Shown piece after piece: positions 7,823 through 16,889 of a stretch of DNA of 58,409 bases. The position numbers and the translations under genes are program-made. The stretch is from Bacteroidota bacterium (GTDB taxonomy: Bacteria > Bacteroidota > Bacteroidia > Chitinophagales > Chitinophagaceae). The notes beneath the pieces are model-generated. The model saw only the letters and a list, made by a program, of their open reading frames with translations, made no database searches and was not told where the DNA came from. Within the stretch, counting starts at the first letter, position 1, and each line of letters begins with the position of its first letter. Location of the stretch: NCBI GenBank assembly GCA_947461125.1, contig CANHHX010000006.1, positions 1-58,409 on the forward strand, written 5' to 3'.

Positions 7823-8519
7823 AAATAAAATATTCTTTTTTGCAGATTTAGATGACTCACTATTTCAAACAATTAGAAAAGACAAAAGTGGCAAGTATAA
7901 AGCAACCTACCCTAAAAATGTTCTAAAAACTTCTTTTTATACTAAGGCTCAATATAACTTATTGAATTTTATTTTGGCGAATCACGAAATTGTTTTTATC
8001 CCATTAACAGCTAGAACGAAAGAGCAGTTTCAAAGAACAAAGATTTTTAAAAACAATCAGGCTTCGATGTACTCCATTTATTATGGGTCAACACTTTATT
8101 TGGATAACCGGGAATACGTACCCTACACTAAAAAAGTAAATGCTGATTCAGCAAACAGCTTTGCTCATTTAAGTGAACTGATAAATAAGGTTAAAAAGCG
8201 ATTTCCAGCCGTTGAATTCATTAATGTGGATCAAAAGTATTTTACATCTGATATACAAAACAAGGAAGTAAAAAAGTTCATTGTTGATTTAATTGATAAA
8301 AAATATCACGATGTAGAAGCATATGAAGAGGAAAAGTATATTACCATTTTGCCTAAGGTATACAATAAGAGTTCGGTAGTTAAGTACCTAACGACAAAAT
8401 TTAAGCCAAAGATGACCATTGGTATTGGCAATAGCGTAAGTGATATTGACTTTTTAAATCATTGTGATTTTAAAATCATCTCTCATATTGGCATGCTTGA
8501 TAATAAACTAAATTCGTAA
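7809..8519 (+). CDS. HAD-superfamily phosphatase of Ter module
   Basis: 236 residues. HAD motif I is FADLDDSLFQT, with nucleophile D13 and acid/base D15. Motif II is probably the Thr of PLTART near residue 67. The final acidic motif is GIGNSVSDIDFL near residue 212, as in Cof/sucrose-phosphatase-like members. It probably removes a phosphate from the PRPP-derived intermediate. It starts inside the lyase gene (14-nt overlap) and ends 4 nt before the ATP-grasp gene, so it is tightly coupled to both. The superfamily call is firm; the substrate is inferred only from context. Confidence 0.88.
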   Translation: MEQYKNKIFFFADLDDSLFQTIRKDKSGKYKATYPKNVLKTSFYTKAQYNLLNFILANHEIVFIPLTARTKEQFQRTKIFKNNQASMYSIYYGSTLYLDNREYVPYTKKVNADSANSFAHLSELINKVKKRFPAVEFINVDQKYFTSDIQNKEVKKFIVDLIDKKYHDVEAYEEEKYITILPKVYNKSSVVKYLTTKFKPKMTIGIGNSVSDIDFLNHCDFKIISHIGMLDNKLNS

Positions 8520-8523
8520 TTGC

Positions 8524-9546
8524 ATGATCATTTATTTTCCAAGATCGTTTGGTTCCACTTACAACATGATACATGTTGTAAAAAAATATTTTAAGCAAAA
8601 GAATATCGAAACAACAATTATTGTTTCGCATCCAGATACAAATTCTTTAACATTGCATGCAGCGGATATTAAGCTTATTGAGCCCAAGTACAATGCCGAA
8701 GAGAATGCTTCATTTTATGAAACTGTTGTGTTAGATTTTAAGGTAAACTTAATTATACCTGGGGAGTCTTCTTTGGTGTTTTTCAAAGAAAATGAAGATA
8801 AATTTGTTTCGCTTGGGGCCAAATTGATGATTAGTGGCGCTGCTGATTTATTGAATATTTTAAGATCAAAAACCTTAACGTATCAATATTTTACTGAGAA
8901 TAAAATTGATATTGCCATTCCGTTGTATAGAAATGTCAACACGCTTGATGCCTTTATTACAATATGTCAAGAAATTGAATCTATTGGATCCATCCCTTGT
9001 TTCAAGCCAGATGTATCGCAAGGGGCTTCTGGCTTCAGAATTGTTGATAATTCTGTAAATACCGGAAATTTACTTTATGGATTCCCAGGTCATCGAGCTT
9101 CATTAGACTATTATATAGGCTTATTTAAGGAGTGCGCTCATTTTCCCAATCTAATTGTAACAGAGTATTTAAGCGGGGAGGAAGTGACATTAGATACTTT
9201 ATCTTACAATAATGAGTGTGTTTGTTATTTTCCTAGAGTAAAGGATTTAAACAATCGATATGTGATTGATAGACCTTATTTTAGGCCACTCATTGCTGAT
9301 TTCATTTCCAAGTCCGGCATCAATTATTTATGGAATATCCAATTAAGGTATCATAATAATAAGCCATATTTATTGGAAGTGAATCCTAGGTATTCTGGTG
9401 GGTCATATTTAGCAGAGGAAAATGGCTATGCCATGTTATGCGGTGCGATTGAACTTATAATGTTCAATAACATGCCAAGTTTTCCGCCATTAAAACCAAT
9501 CAATTTTAAAATTGTTGAATCATATATCCAATTTAAAATCGATTAG
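8524..9546 (+). CDS. ATP-grasp ligase of Ter module
   Basis: 340 residues with ATP-grasp organisation: an N-terminal pre-ATP-grasp domain (1-110), a lysine in PCFKPDVSQGASG for the nucleotide triphosphate around residue 160, TEYLSGEEVTLDTL near 215-230, and the metal-binding LLEVNPRYSGGSY near residue 280. Members join a carboxylate to an amine or similar nucleophile with ATP. As last gene of the five-gene block it may attach an amino acid or other group to the nucleoside-like product. Spacing is 4 nt from the HAD gene and 39 nt to terC. Confidence 0.88.
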   Translation: MIIYFPRSFGSTYNMIHVVKKYFKQKNIETTIIVSHPDTNSLTLHAADIKLIEPKYNAEENASFYETVVLDFKVNLIIPGESSLVFFKENEDKFVSLGAKLMISGAADLLNILRSKTLTYQYFTENKIDIAIPLYRNVNTLDAFITICQEIESIGSIPCFKPDVSQGASGFRIVDNSVNTGNLLYGFPGHRASLDYYIGLFKECAHFPNLIVTEYLSGEEVTLDTLSYNNECVCYFPRVKDLNNRYVIDRPYFRPLIADFISKSGINYLWNIQLRYHNNKPYLLEVNPRYSGGSYLAEENGYAMLCGAIELIMFNNMPSFPPLKPINFKIVESYIQFKID

Positions 9547-9585
9547 ATTTAAAAATATTATTTAAATTGTTGAAAATTAATTCAC

Positions 9586-10566
9586 ATGATTGAAAATTTA
9601 GGAAATCATCCAGCTATTTTAATTGTTTTTAGTGTACTTATTTTAGGTATGTTGGTATTAGATTTAGGGGTCTTTAATAAAAATGCCCATCGTGTTTCTA
9701 GCAAAGAAGCTGCTATTTGGACTTTAGTTTGGATATCATTGTCTATGTTGTTTAGTGTTTTTGTTTTAACGCAAACTTCTGTGGAGAAATTCTCTCAATT
9801 TCAATCTGCCTATTGGATAGAAAAAGCATTGTCTGTCGATAATCTTTTTGTATTTATTCTAGTGTTTAATTTTTTCAAGGTACCAGAGGAGTCGCATCAC
9901 AAAGTATTATTTTGGGGTATTATTGGTGCTTTACTTATGCGCGCGCTATTTATTTTTAGTGGAGTAGGGTTAATAAATTTCACCTATTTGCCTGATATGA
10001 ACTTATTCAACAGAGTGGTATCCATTAATTTAGTTTTAACTGGTTTTGGAATATTTCTTATTTATGCAGGAATTAAATCATGGTTTGCAGATGATGATGA
10101 CGAGGATCAAGACTTTAGTAAGAGCAGAGGCGCTCGTCTTATTCACAAACTATTTAAGGTGAGTGATCATTTTGATAAGGATAAATTCTTTACTGTTGAA
10201 AATGGTGTAAAAGTTGCAACTCCTTTACTCGTTGTAGTAGGTGTTATTGAATTTACAGATTTATTATTTGCAGTAGATTCGATTCCTGCCATTTTCTCTA
10301 TTGCACCTGATGATCCGTTCATCTTATACACTTCAAATATTTTTGCTATTTTGGGTTTGAGATCTATGTATTTTTTATTATCAAATTTTATTCACATGTT
10401 CTCAAAATTAAAATATGGTTTAGCTATTATTTTAACTTTTATTGGCTTGAAGATGGTGATTTCGCCTTTTTATCACATTGACACGCTTGTTTCTTTATTA
10501 ATTGTACTATCTGTGCTTGTTGGTTCAGTTATTTTATCAATTTTATCCGCTAAACCGCAGCAGTAA
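9586..10566 (+). CDS. TerC-family integral membrane protein
   Basis: 326 residues with eight to nine predicted membrane segments and TerC landmarks: LDLGVFNKNAH near residue 25, an acidic YWIEKALSVDNLFVF segment near 80-95, FTDLLFAVDSIPAIF near 225-240, and ILGLRSMYFLL. The conserved Asp and Glu in membrane helices are thought to bind metal; TerC relatives export manganese or serve metal loading of secreted enzymes. An acidic cytoplasmic loop DDDDEDQD lies near residue 166. It follows the ATP-grasp gene by 39 nt and completes the TerC-TerD pairing. No manganese riboswitch was recognised upstream. Confidence 0.92.
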   Translation: MIENLGNHPAILIVFSVLILGMLVLDLGVFNKNAHRVSSKEAAIWTLVWISLSMLFSVFVLTQTSVEKFSQFQSAYWIEKALSVDNLFVFILVFNFFKVPEESHHKVLFWGIIGALLMRALFIFSGVGLINFTYLPDMNLFNRVVSINLVLTGFGIFLIYAGIKSWFADDDDEDQDFSKSRGARLIHKLFKVSDHFDKDKFFTVENGVKVATPLLVVVGVIEFTDLLFAVDSIPAIFSIAPDDPFILYTSNIFAILGLRSMYFLLSNFIHMFSKLKYGLAIILTFIGLKMVISPFYHIDTLVSLLIVLSVLVGSVILSILSAKPQQ

Positions 10567-10589
10567 AATGCACCACAAAAATAAATACA

Positions 10590-10790
10590 ATGTCAGAACA
10601 GTCTAATGATAAAAAGCCAGAGAAATCTAGTGCATCAAACTCTTTGAATCCATTACCTGATGAAAAAGTTTGTTTCAACTGTAAGCATATGTTATGGATG
10701 GTGGGCTTAGGTCTTGGTCTTAAATGTGATTTAACAAAGCACAATATTGAAAACAGAAGACATACCTGTGATAATTTTGAATTTAAATAA
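10590..10790 (+). CDS. small four-cysteine protein
   Basis: 66 residues, with a polar N-terminal third followed by CFNCKHMLWM, CDL and HTCDNF. Four cysteines and two histidines suggest a metal-binding knuckle. I do not recognise a named family. It starts 23 nt after terC and ends 11 nt before the nucleotidase gene, so all three probably share a transcript. A role in metal binding or redox within the Ter locus is speculation. Confidence 0.7.
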   Translation: MSEQSNDKKPEKSSASNSLNPLPDEKVCFNCKHMLWMVGLGLGLKCDLTKHNIENRRHTCDNFEFK

Positions 10791-10801
10791 ATATATTTTA
10801 G

Positions 10802-11263
10802 ATGGAGTTGGTAAAAAAAATATTATACATTGATATGGATGGTGTGTTGGTTAATTTTCAATCTGGCATTGATAAATTAACCAAAGAAGAATTAGAAAAG
10901 TATGCGGGTCAAGAAAAAAATGCACCACATATTTTTAGTAAAATGGATCCAATTGAAGGCGCTATTGATGCTTACGTTCAGCTAGCACAAAAGTACAATA
11001 CCTATATTTTATCTACGGCTCCTTGGCATAATGAAACTGCTCTCGGAGATAAAGTTGGTTGGGCTAAAAAGCATCTTGGAGATGCGATTTATAAAAGGCT
11101 AATATTTTCTCATAATAAGCATTTAAATGAAGGTCATTTTCTCATTGACGACAGACCTCACAGAAACGGTGCAGGTGACTTTAAAGGCGAGCTTATACAT
11201 TTTGGTAGTGATAAATTTCCTAATTGGGATCATGTACTAGACTACCTTTTAAATGTTGATTAA
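10802..11263 (+). CDS. 5'(3')-deoxyribonucleotidase-like HAD phosphatase
   Basis: 153 residues. HAD motif I IDMDGVLVNF (D11, D13) near the N-terminus, motif II STAPW near residue 71, and the C-terminal LIDDRPHRNGAGDF near residues 114-127 are those of the NT5C type, which dephosphorylates nucleoside monophosphates in the cytoplasm. The length matches the compact bacterial members. It is the last rightward gene of the Ter series, following the Cys protein by 11 nt. A nucleotide phosphatase beside a presumed nucleoside-like biosynthesis module may be functional or coincidental. Confidence 0.85.
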   Translation: MELVKKILYIDMDGVLVNFQSGIDKLTKEELEKYAGQEKNAPHIFSKMDPIEGAIDAYVQLAQKYNTYILSTAPWHNETALGDKVGWAKKHLGDAIYKRLIFSHNKHLNEGHFLIDDRPHRNGAGDFKGELIHFGSDKFPNWDHVLDYLLNVD

Positions 11264-11282
11264 GAAGCAAGAATTATTTTAA

Positions 11283-12005
11283 CTACCCGCCCGCTTCCAA
11301 TACATTCACTATTTGCTGGGTTAGTTTTATCGCCCATTTAGTGTATTCAAGTTTAGAAGGATGGAGACCATCACTCGATAAATAATCTGGTTTAGATCCA
11401 TCTAGGCGGTAGGCATCAGTGATATTGATATAATTGGCACCCTGTGCTTTTGCGTTTTTTTCACAAACCAAATTATACGCATCTATTTCGTTGGCAATTT
11501 CTTTTCTGTCACGCCCTGATGCAAACGGTGTTATACCCCAATCCGGAATACTAATTACAAAAACTCTTTTGGGTCTATTCCCAGTTAATGCAATGGCTGA
11601 TTTAAGCAACGATAAAAATGAAGGTTCAAATTCTTTGCTGGGCCTTCCTTGGTATTGATTGTTAACGCCAATTAATAATGTTACTACCTGGTAGCTATTT
11701 CTTTTATTCGTGGTGGCTATGGCTGTAATTAGATCTTCTGCTGTCCATCCATTTTTAGCAATTATTTGAATGGTACCAGTTTTAAAACCAGCAGTTTTTA
11801 ATAACTGAAAAGTTTGATTCGGAAAGTTATCCTCTCTTTCTACCGATGCGCCAATGGTATAAGAATCTCCGAGTGCCAAATAATGAACAGAGTCTTTAAA
11901 ACTGGTGACCCTCGTTGTTGGACCGGTATTGCTAGTATCCCAATTAGGTTTGGTGCATGAAATACAGAGCCAAATGAATAGGGGGATTAGAATAATTTTA
12001 AGCAT
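11283..12005 (-). CDS. SGNH/GDSL-family hydrolase lipoprotein
   Basis: 240 residues with a lipoprotein signal peptide ending in LCISC (C17 lipidated). Catalytic blocks are present: LGDSY with the nucleophile serine near residue 48, GVNNQY as block III, and SSDGLHPS holding the Asp-His pair near the C-terminus. This is a complete SGNH esterase/lipase-type enzyme on the periplasmic or outer face of the membrane, probably acting on acyl or acetyl esters. It is convergent with the nucleotidase gene (19-nt gap) and divergent from the M28 peptidase. Confidence 0.88.
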   Translation of the reverse strand: MLKIILIPLFIWLCISCTKPNWDTSNTGPTTRVTSFKDSVHYLALGDSYTIGASVEREDNFPNQTFQLLKTAGFKTGTIQIIAKNGWTAEDLITAIATTNKRNSYQVVTLLIGVNNQYQGRPSKEFEPSFLSLLKSAIALTGNRPKRVFVISIPDWGITPFASGRDRKEIANEIDAYNLVCEKNAKAQGANYINITDAYRLDGSKPDYLSSDGLHPSKLEYTKWAIKLTQQIVNVLEAGG

Positions 12006-12077
12006 GTTTTTAAAGTTACCTCAAAAAACAATCAAATGGTTCTGTAAATCAGCAGGATTTTACATAAATTTAAAAAT

Positions 12078-13664
12078 ATGAAAGAAATGCAACCTCTTCG
12101 CTTACGTTATGCTGGAAGTATAGCTAAGCTTTTTATGATGACCTGTTTGTTTACTGTGAATCAATTGTATGCACAAACGGTCATTGAAAAAATTGTACAG
12201 GAAGAAACTAAAAACTCCCAATTACAAGTATTGGCTCATGAATTATTAGATGGTATTGGACCAAGACTTGTAGGCACACCGCAAATGAAAAAAGCCAATG
12301 ATTGGGCAGTAGAAAAATATGCCAGCTGGGGTATTACTGCGCGCAATGAACAGTGGGGTGAGTGGAAAGGTTGGGAGCGAGGTATCACACATATTGATAT
12401 GCTTTCCCCTAGGGTAAAAAGTTTGGAAGGAACGCAGTTGTCATGGAGCCCTTCTACAAAAGGTAAATCGGTAAAAGCCGAAATTATTATTATACCGGAT
12501 CTAGCAGACTCTGCAGCATTTGCTAATTGGTTACCTAATGTAAAAGGAAAGTTTGTAATGATTTCTATGAATCAGCCAACAGGAAGACCAGATGATAACT
12601 GGCAACAATTTGCAACAGCAGTGTCATTTGAAAAATTAAAAAAAGAACGTGCCGAGCAAACAGAAGCTTGGCGTAAACGTTTAAGTAAAACAGGCTATTC
12701 ATCTCGAATGCTTCCTATTATTTTAGAAAAAGCGGGAGCTGTAGGTATTTTAACCAATGGTTGGTCTAATGGTTGGGGCGTTGATAAAATATTTAATGCA
12801 TACACTTCAAAAGTGCCAACTGTTGATATTGCACTAGAAGATTATGGATCATTGTACCGTCTAGTAGAGTCTGGCGCTAATCCAATCATTAGTATTAGAA
12901 CCGATTCTAAAGACTTAGGGACTGTTCCTAATTTTAATACCATAGCTGAAATCAAAGGCACAGAAAAACCTGATGAATATGTAATGCTTTCTGCGCATTT
13001 TGATTCTTGGGATGCTGGTCAAGGCGCTACCGATAATGGAACTGGAACGTTAACCATGATGGAAGCGATGCGCATTTTAAAGCTGGTGTATCCAAACCCT
13101 AAGCGTACCATCTTAGTGGGACATTGGGGTAGTGAGGAGCAAGGTTTAAACGGATCAAGAGCATTTGTTGAGGATCATCCAGAAGTGGTGGGTAAACTGC
13201 ACGCATTATTTAATCAGGACAATGGAACAGGAAGAATTGTAAATATTTCTGGACAAGGATTTAAATATGCCGATGAATTTATTTCAAGATGGTTGGCTGC
13301 TGTACCTAACAGTATAAAAGATTCTATTAAAACAACTTTTCCCGGTACGCCTGGTGGTGGAGGAAGTGATCATGCTTCTTTTATTGGAGTAGGTGCACCT
13401 GGATTTTCATTGGGTGCATTAAATTGGTCTTACTTTAATTACACTTGGCATACCAATAGAGATACCTACGATAAAATCATTTTTGAGGATGTAAAAAATA
13501 ATGCGATGCTTACAGCAATGCTTGTTTATATGGCTTGTGAAGACAATACAATCTTCCCAAGAGATAAAGCAGATTTAGGGATTGATAGGCGAACTGGCCA
13601 ACCCAATAAATGGCCTACGCAAGTTAAAGCAATGCGTAAAGGACCCATTGCACCAACAAACTAA
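12078..13664 (+). CDS. exported M28-family zinc metallopeptidase
   Basis: 528 residues with an N-terminal signal peptide (AGSIAKLFMMTCLFTVNQLYAQ-type core). The M28 metal ligands are visible: SAHFDSWD near residue 307, TDNGTG, GSEEQGL with the catalytic glutamate, NQDNGTG, and the final histidine in GSDHASF. A PA-type insert probably lies in the first half. The family removes amino acids or dipeptides from peptides outside the cytoplasm. The S9 peptidase gene follows after about 50 nt, and the pair probably works together on peptides. ATG 12087 is an alternative start. Confidence 0.9.
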   Translation: MKEMQPLRLRYAGSIAKLFMMTCLFTVNQLYAQTVIEKIVQEETKNSQLQVLAHELLDGIGPRLVGTPQMKKANDWAVEKYASWGITARNEQWGEWKGWERGITHIDMLSPRVKSLEGTQLSWSPSTKGKSVKAEIIIIPDLADSAAFANWLPNVKGKFVMISMNQPTGRPDDNWQQFATAVSFEKLKKERAEQTEAWRKRLSKTGYSSRMLPIILEKAGAVGILTNGWSNGWGVDKIFNAYTSKVPTVDIALEDYGSLYRLVESGANPIISIRTDSKDLGTVPNFNTIAEIKGTEKPDEYVMLSAHFDSWDAGQGATDNGTGTLTMMEAMRILKLVYPNPKRTILVGHWGSEEQGLNGSRAFVEDHPEVVGKLHALFNQDNGTGRIVNISGQGFKYADEFISRWLAAVPNSIKDSIKTTFPGTPGGGGSDHASFIGVGAPGFSLGALNWSYFNYTWHTNRDTYDKIIFEDVKNNAMLTAMLVYMACEDNTIFPRDKADLGIDRRTGQPNKWPTQVKAMRKGPIAPTN

Positions 13665-13715
13665 ATGACCAAATAACATTTTCCAATGAAAATATATATT
13701 CTAAAATTAGATCCA

Positions 13716-16133
13716 ATGAAAAAAATCACTTGTTCAATCCTAAGTATTTTAGCTTTTGCACTAGTATGCATACAAAGCTTTGCACAAGAGGCTACTGCTT
13801 ATCAGCTTCCACCACAACAAATTGCTGATTTATTATTGGCGCCACCAACACCTTCTATTAGCGTGGATGGTAAAGCAAAACACATGCTTATTATGGAGCG
13901 TCCTTCATATCCATTAGTAGAAGAACTAGGACAGGCTGAATTTAAAATTGCTGGCTTACGTCTAAATCCAAATAATTTTTCACCTACACGTCAAACCTAT
14001 ATCAAGGGCATGACCATTAAAGATATTGCTACTGGTAAAGCATTATTGGTTAAAGGATTGCCTGTAAATATTGCAGCCCTCAGTCCTTCGTGGAATCCGT
14101 CAGAAAATAAAATTGCATTTTATAATGTGTCTGCAAATGCAGTAGATGTTTATGTTATTGATTTAACAACTTTAACTTGTCAAAAAATCAATAAAACAGC
14201 TTCCAACTTAATTTTAGGCGGCGGTTTGGTTTGGCAAGATGATGCAACCCTAGTGTATAAAGTAAATGTAAACAAGGCAAACGATTTGGCTAAAAGGCCT
14301 GTAACACCTAAGGGTCCTACCATTCAAGAAAACCTAGGTAAAGCGGCACCAAGTGTTACCTATCAAGATTTAATTAAATCACCGTACGACGAATATGTGT
14401 TTGAGTTTTTGGCAACAAGTCAACTCGTAAAAAACAAAAGCGGAGTAGAAACAAAAATTGGAACACCTGCTTTAATAAATAGTTTTAGTATTTCTCCTGA
14501 TAAAAATTATATTCTAACACGTACTTTAAATAAACCATTTTCTTATTTAGTAACTGCTGGTGGTTTTGCATCTTCAATGCAAGTGCTTGATAAAAATGGA
14601 AGGCTTGTAAAAACTATTGCCCAGCTACCTTCTTCCGAAGGAACGGCCAGTGGCTACGATAACGTACAAAATGCACCACGTGGTTTTGAATGGAAAGATG
14701 ACGAAGCGGCTACCATAGTCTATGCCATGCCACTTGATAGTGGTTTAATTAAAAAAGCAGTTCCTTTTCATGACGCGGTAATGGCTATTGCTGCACCATT
14801 TACAGAGGCGCCTCGGGAGTTATTTAAAACCGCTGCTCGTTTCTCTAATATTAGCTGGGGAGATGAAATGCTGGCGCTAGTTACAGAAGTTTTAAGAACC
14901 AAACAGCGATATAAAGTAAGCGTTTACAATCATAAAGCTGGCAGTTTAACCACTTTATACGAGAGAAGTTTAACCGATGCTTATAGTAACTTAGGGAATC
15001 CTGTAACCCAAAAAAATAAGTTTGGTAAAAGCGTAATTGCAACTGTAAATAATGGTCGTTCTGTTTTAATGAACAATACGACGGGTGCTTCTGATAAAGG
15101 TGATTTACCGTATTTGTCTATTTATAATTTGGATACCAAAGTCAATGAGATCATCTGGCGTAGCAAAGAAGATTGTTTCGAATATGTAGTAGAGGTTTTA
15201 GATGCGGCTACTCTACAAATTATTACCCGTAGAGAAACTGAAAAAGAAGTGCCTAATTATTTTTTAAAATCATTACAGGCAAATACTTCTGTTGCAATTA
15301 CTAGTTTTAGCAATCCATATGCAAGTATGGAAGGGGTTAGTAAACAAAAAATTAAATACAAAAGAGCAGATGGGGTGGATTTAACAGGTGACCTTTATTT
15401 GCCTAAGGGTTATAACAAGGAAAAAGACGGACCATTACCTACCTTACTTTGGGCATATCCGCGCGAGTTTACGAGCGCTGCCGATGCAAGCCAAATTAGA
15501 GGCAACCAACATAAATTCACTTTGCTAAGCTGGGGTTCTCCGGTGTTTTATGTGACACAAGGCTATGCAATTTTTGACAATGCCGAAATGCCAATTGTTG
15601 CTACTTCGCCAGATAAGAAACCAAATGACGATTTTGTTAATCAATTGATTTTAAATGCCACTGCGGCCATTGATAAACTCGTGAGTATGGGCGTTAGTGA
15701 CCGAAATAAAATGGCAGTTGGCGGACACAGTTATGGTGCTTTTATGACAGCCAATTTGTTAGCGCATTCTAATTTGTTTAAAGCAGGAATTGCGCGCAGC
15801 GGTGCTTATAATAGAACGCTTACGCCATTTGGTTTTCAAAATGAAGACCGCTCATTTTGGCAAGCGCCTCAATTGTATCTCGACATGAGCCCATTTGCGC
15901 ATGCCAATAAAATTAAAACTCCAATTTTATTAACCCACGGTGAAATGGATGATAACACTGGAACCTTCCCAATTAATAGTGAGCGTTTATATGCTGCTAT
16001 TAAGGGCCATGGAGGCACCGTTCGTTTTGTGTACTTACCGTATGAAGCACATGGCTACAGAGGTAAAGAAAACGTGTTGCATTTATTGTATGAACAAGGG
16101 CGTTGGTTGGACAAATACTTAAAAGGGAAGTAG
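13716..16133 (+). CDS. exported S9-family serine peptidase (glutamyl endopeptidase-like)
   Basis: 805 residues from ATG 13716, which places a normal signal peptide (KKITCSILSILAFALVCIQS core) at the N-terminus; the frame extends 30 nt upstream. Residues 30-550 resemble the beta-propeller region of prolyl-oligopeptidase relatives. The C-terminal alpha/beta-hydrolase domain carries GGHSYGAF (catalytic serine near residue 670), an aspartate in HGEMDDNTG, and a histidine in YEAHGYRG. This combination is typical of the S9D glutamyl-endopeptidase-like group found in Bacteroidota. It lies directly downstream of the M28 peptidase and is probably cotranscribed. Confidence 0.9.
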   Translation: MKKITCSILSILAFALVCIQSFAQEATAYQLPPQQIADLLLAPPTPSISVDGKAKHMLIMERPSYPLVEELGQAEFKIAGLRLNPNNFSPTRQTYIKGMTIKDIATGKALLVKGLPVNIAALSPSWNPSENKIAFYNVSANAVDVYVIDLTTLTCQKINKTASNLILGGGLVWQDDATLVYKVNVNKANDLAKRPVTPKGPTIQENLGKAAPSVTYQDLIKSPYDEYVFEFLATSQLVKNKSGVETKIGTPALINSFSISPDKNYILTRTLNKPFSYLVTAGGFASSMQVLDKNGRLVKTIAQLPSSEGTASGYDNVQNAPRGFEWKDDEAATIVYAMPLDSGLIKKAVPFHDAVMAIAAPFTEAPRELFKTAARFSNISWGDEMLALVTEVLRTKQRYKVSVYNHKAGSLTTLYERSLTDAYSNLGNPVTQKNKFGKSVIATVNNGRSVLMNNTTGASDKGDLPYLSIYNLDTKVNEIIWRSKEDCFEYVVEVLDAATLQIITRRETEKEVPNYFLKSLQANTSVAITSFSNPYASMEGVSKQKIKYKRADGVDLTGDLYLPKGYNKEKDGPLPTLLWAYPREFTSAADASQIRGNQHKFTLLSWGSPVFYVTQGYAIFDNAEMPIVATSPDKKPNDDFVNQLILNATAAIDKLVSMGVSDRNKMAVGGHSYGAFMTANLLAHSNLFKAGIARSGAYNRTLTPFGFQNEDRSFWQAPQLYLDMSPFAHANKIKTPILLTHGEMDDNTGTFPINSERLYAAIKGHGGTVRFVYLPYEAHGYRGKENVLHLLYEQGRWLDKYLKGK

Positions 16134-16228
16134 ATTAACGGTATAGCGTATAAATACCCTAAATGATCAAAGAATTGGTTTATACAGGCTTTTAGTCTAC
16201 ATTGGTTGCATATTAAAAATATGTAATA

Positions 16229-16864
16229 ATGAAAAAGTCCTTGATCACAACAATCTTAATCTCGTTTGCTTTTTTGGGTTATACACAAGTGGCAAAACAA
16301 ATCTTTGAATCCCCTGATCTAAAAGGGATGATTGCAAATACTAAAACTGTTGCAATCATCCCTTTTAAGGTTTCAATCTCATTTAAAAGGACGCCTAAAT
16401 CTATTTCGCTGGAACAAATCAAAGACAACGAAAAAGCCGAAAGCGTTCAGATGCAGGAGGGTATGTATACGTATTTGCTTCGTAAGTCTAAAGATTATAC
16501 GGTTTCATTTCAGGAAGTGGACCGCACTAATGCCCTTTTAAAAAAGGCAGGTGTATTTGAAACAGTTAATGAAATTTTAGCCGATTCTTTGTGTAAAATT
16601 TTGGGCGTTGATGCCGTTATTAAGTCGAGTTGGAGTTACCAAAAAACGGGTTCACAAGCAGCTGCAATAGCAACAGTTTTTTTATTAGGGGTGTCCACGA
16701 ATACCGGCACAGGTCAATTGGTGATGCAAATTAACAGAGCAAACGATGGTGGCATGATGTGGCGCATGGCAAAAGAAATGAACGAAGGTGCATTTTCTAG
16801 TGCTAATCTATTAATGGAAAGGATGATGAGGAAAGTAGGGCGTATTTTTCCTTTTGAAAAATAG
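16229..16864 (+). CDS. secreted protein of unknown function
   Basis: 211 residues with a clear Sec signal peptide (KKSLITTILISFAFLGYTQ). The mature part begins with a VAIIPFKVSISF strand and later has LGVDAVIKSSWSY and a Gly-rich segment, a pattern seen in small envelope proteins that carry a CsgG/GNA1162-like alpha-beta fold. That resemblance is loose and I do not assign a family. No lipobox is present. It stands alone between the S9 peptidase and a convergent gene, and its stop codon begins a terminator-like hairpin. Confidence 0.7.
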   Translation: MKKSLITTILISFAFLGYTQVAKQIFESPDLKGMIANTKTVAIIPFKVSISFKRTPKSISLEQIKDNEKAESVQMQEGMYTYLLRKSKDYTVSFQEVDRTNALLKKAGVFETVNEILADSLCKILGVDAVIKSSWSYQKTGSQAAAIATVFLLGVSTNTGTGQLVMQINRANDGGMMWRMAKEMNEGAFSSANLLMERMMRKVGRIFPFEK

Positions 16865-16888
16865 GTAGGGTTTAAAAATCCTATCTAT
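16861..16888 (+). terminator. hairpin terminator between convergent genes
   Basis: ATAGGTAGGG (16861-16870) can pair along its full length with TCCTATCTAT (16879-16888) if two G-U pairs are allowed in the rightward transcript; the loop is A/T-rich and TTTTA follows directly. It begins at the stop codon of the secreted protein gene. On the opposite strand the wobble pairs become mismatches, so it mainly suits rightward transcription. Confidence 0.5.
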
Positions 16889-16889
16889 T

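Noticed and set aside
9547-9585. Manganese (yybP-ykoY) riboswitch before terC
   Set aside because: The 39-nt gap is too short and shows no matching helices.
2847-10566. Tellurite resistance operon in the strict sense
   Set aside because: TerD and TerC families are general stress proteins; TerA, TerB and TerZ were not found here, and nothing in the sequence points to tellurite.
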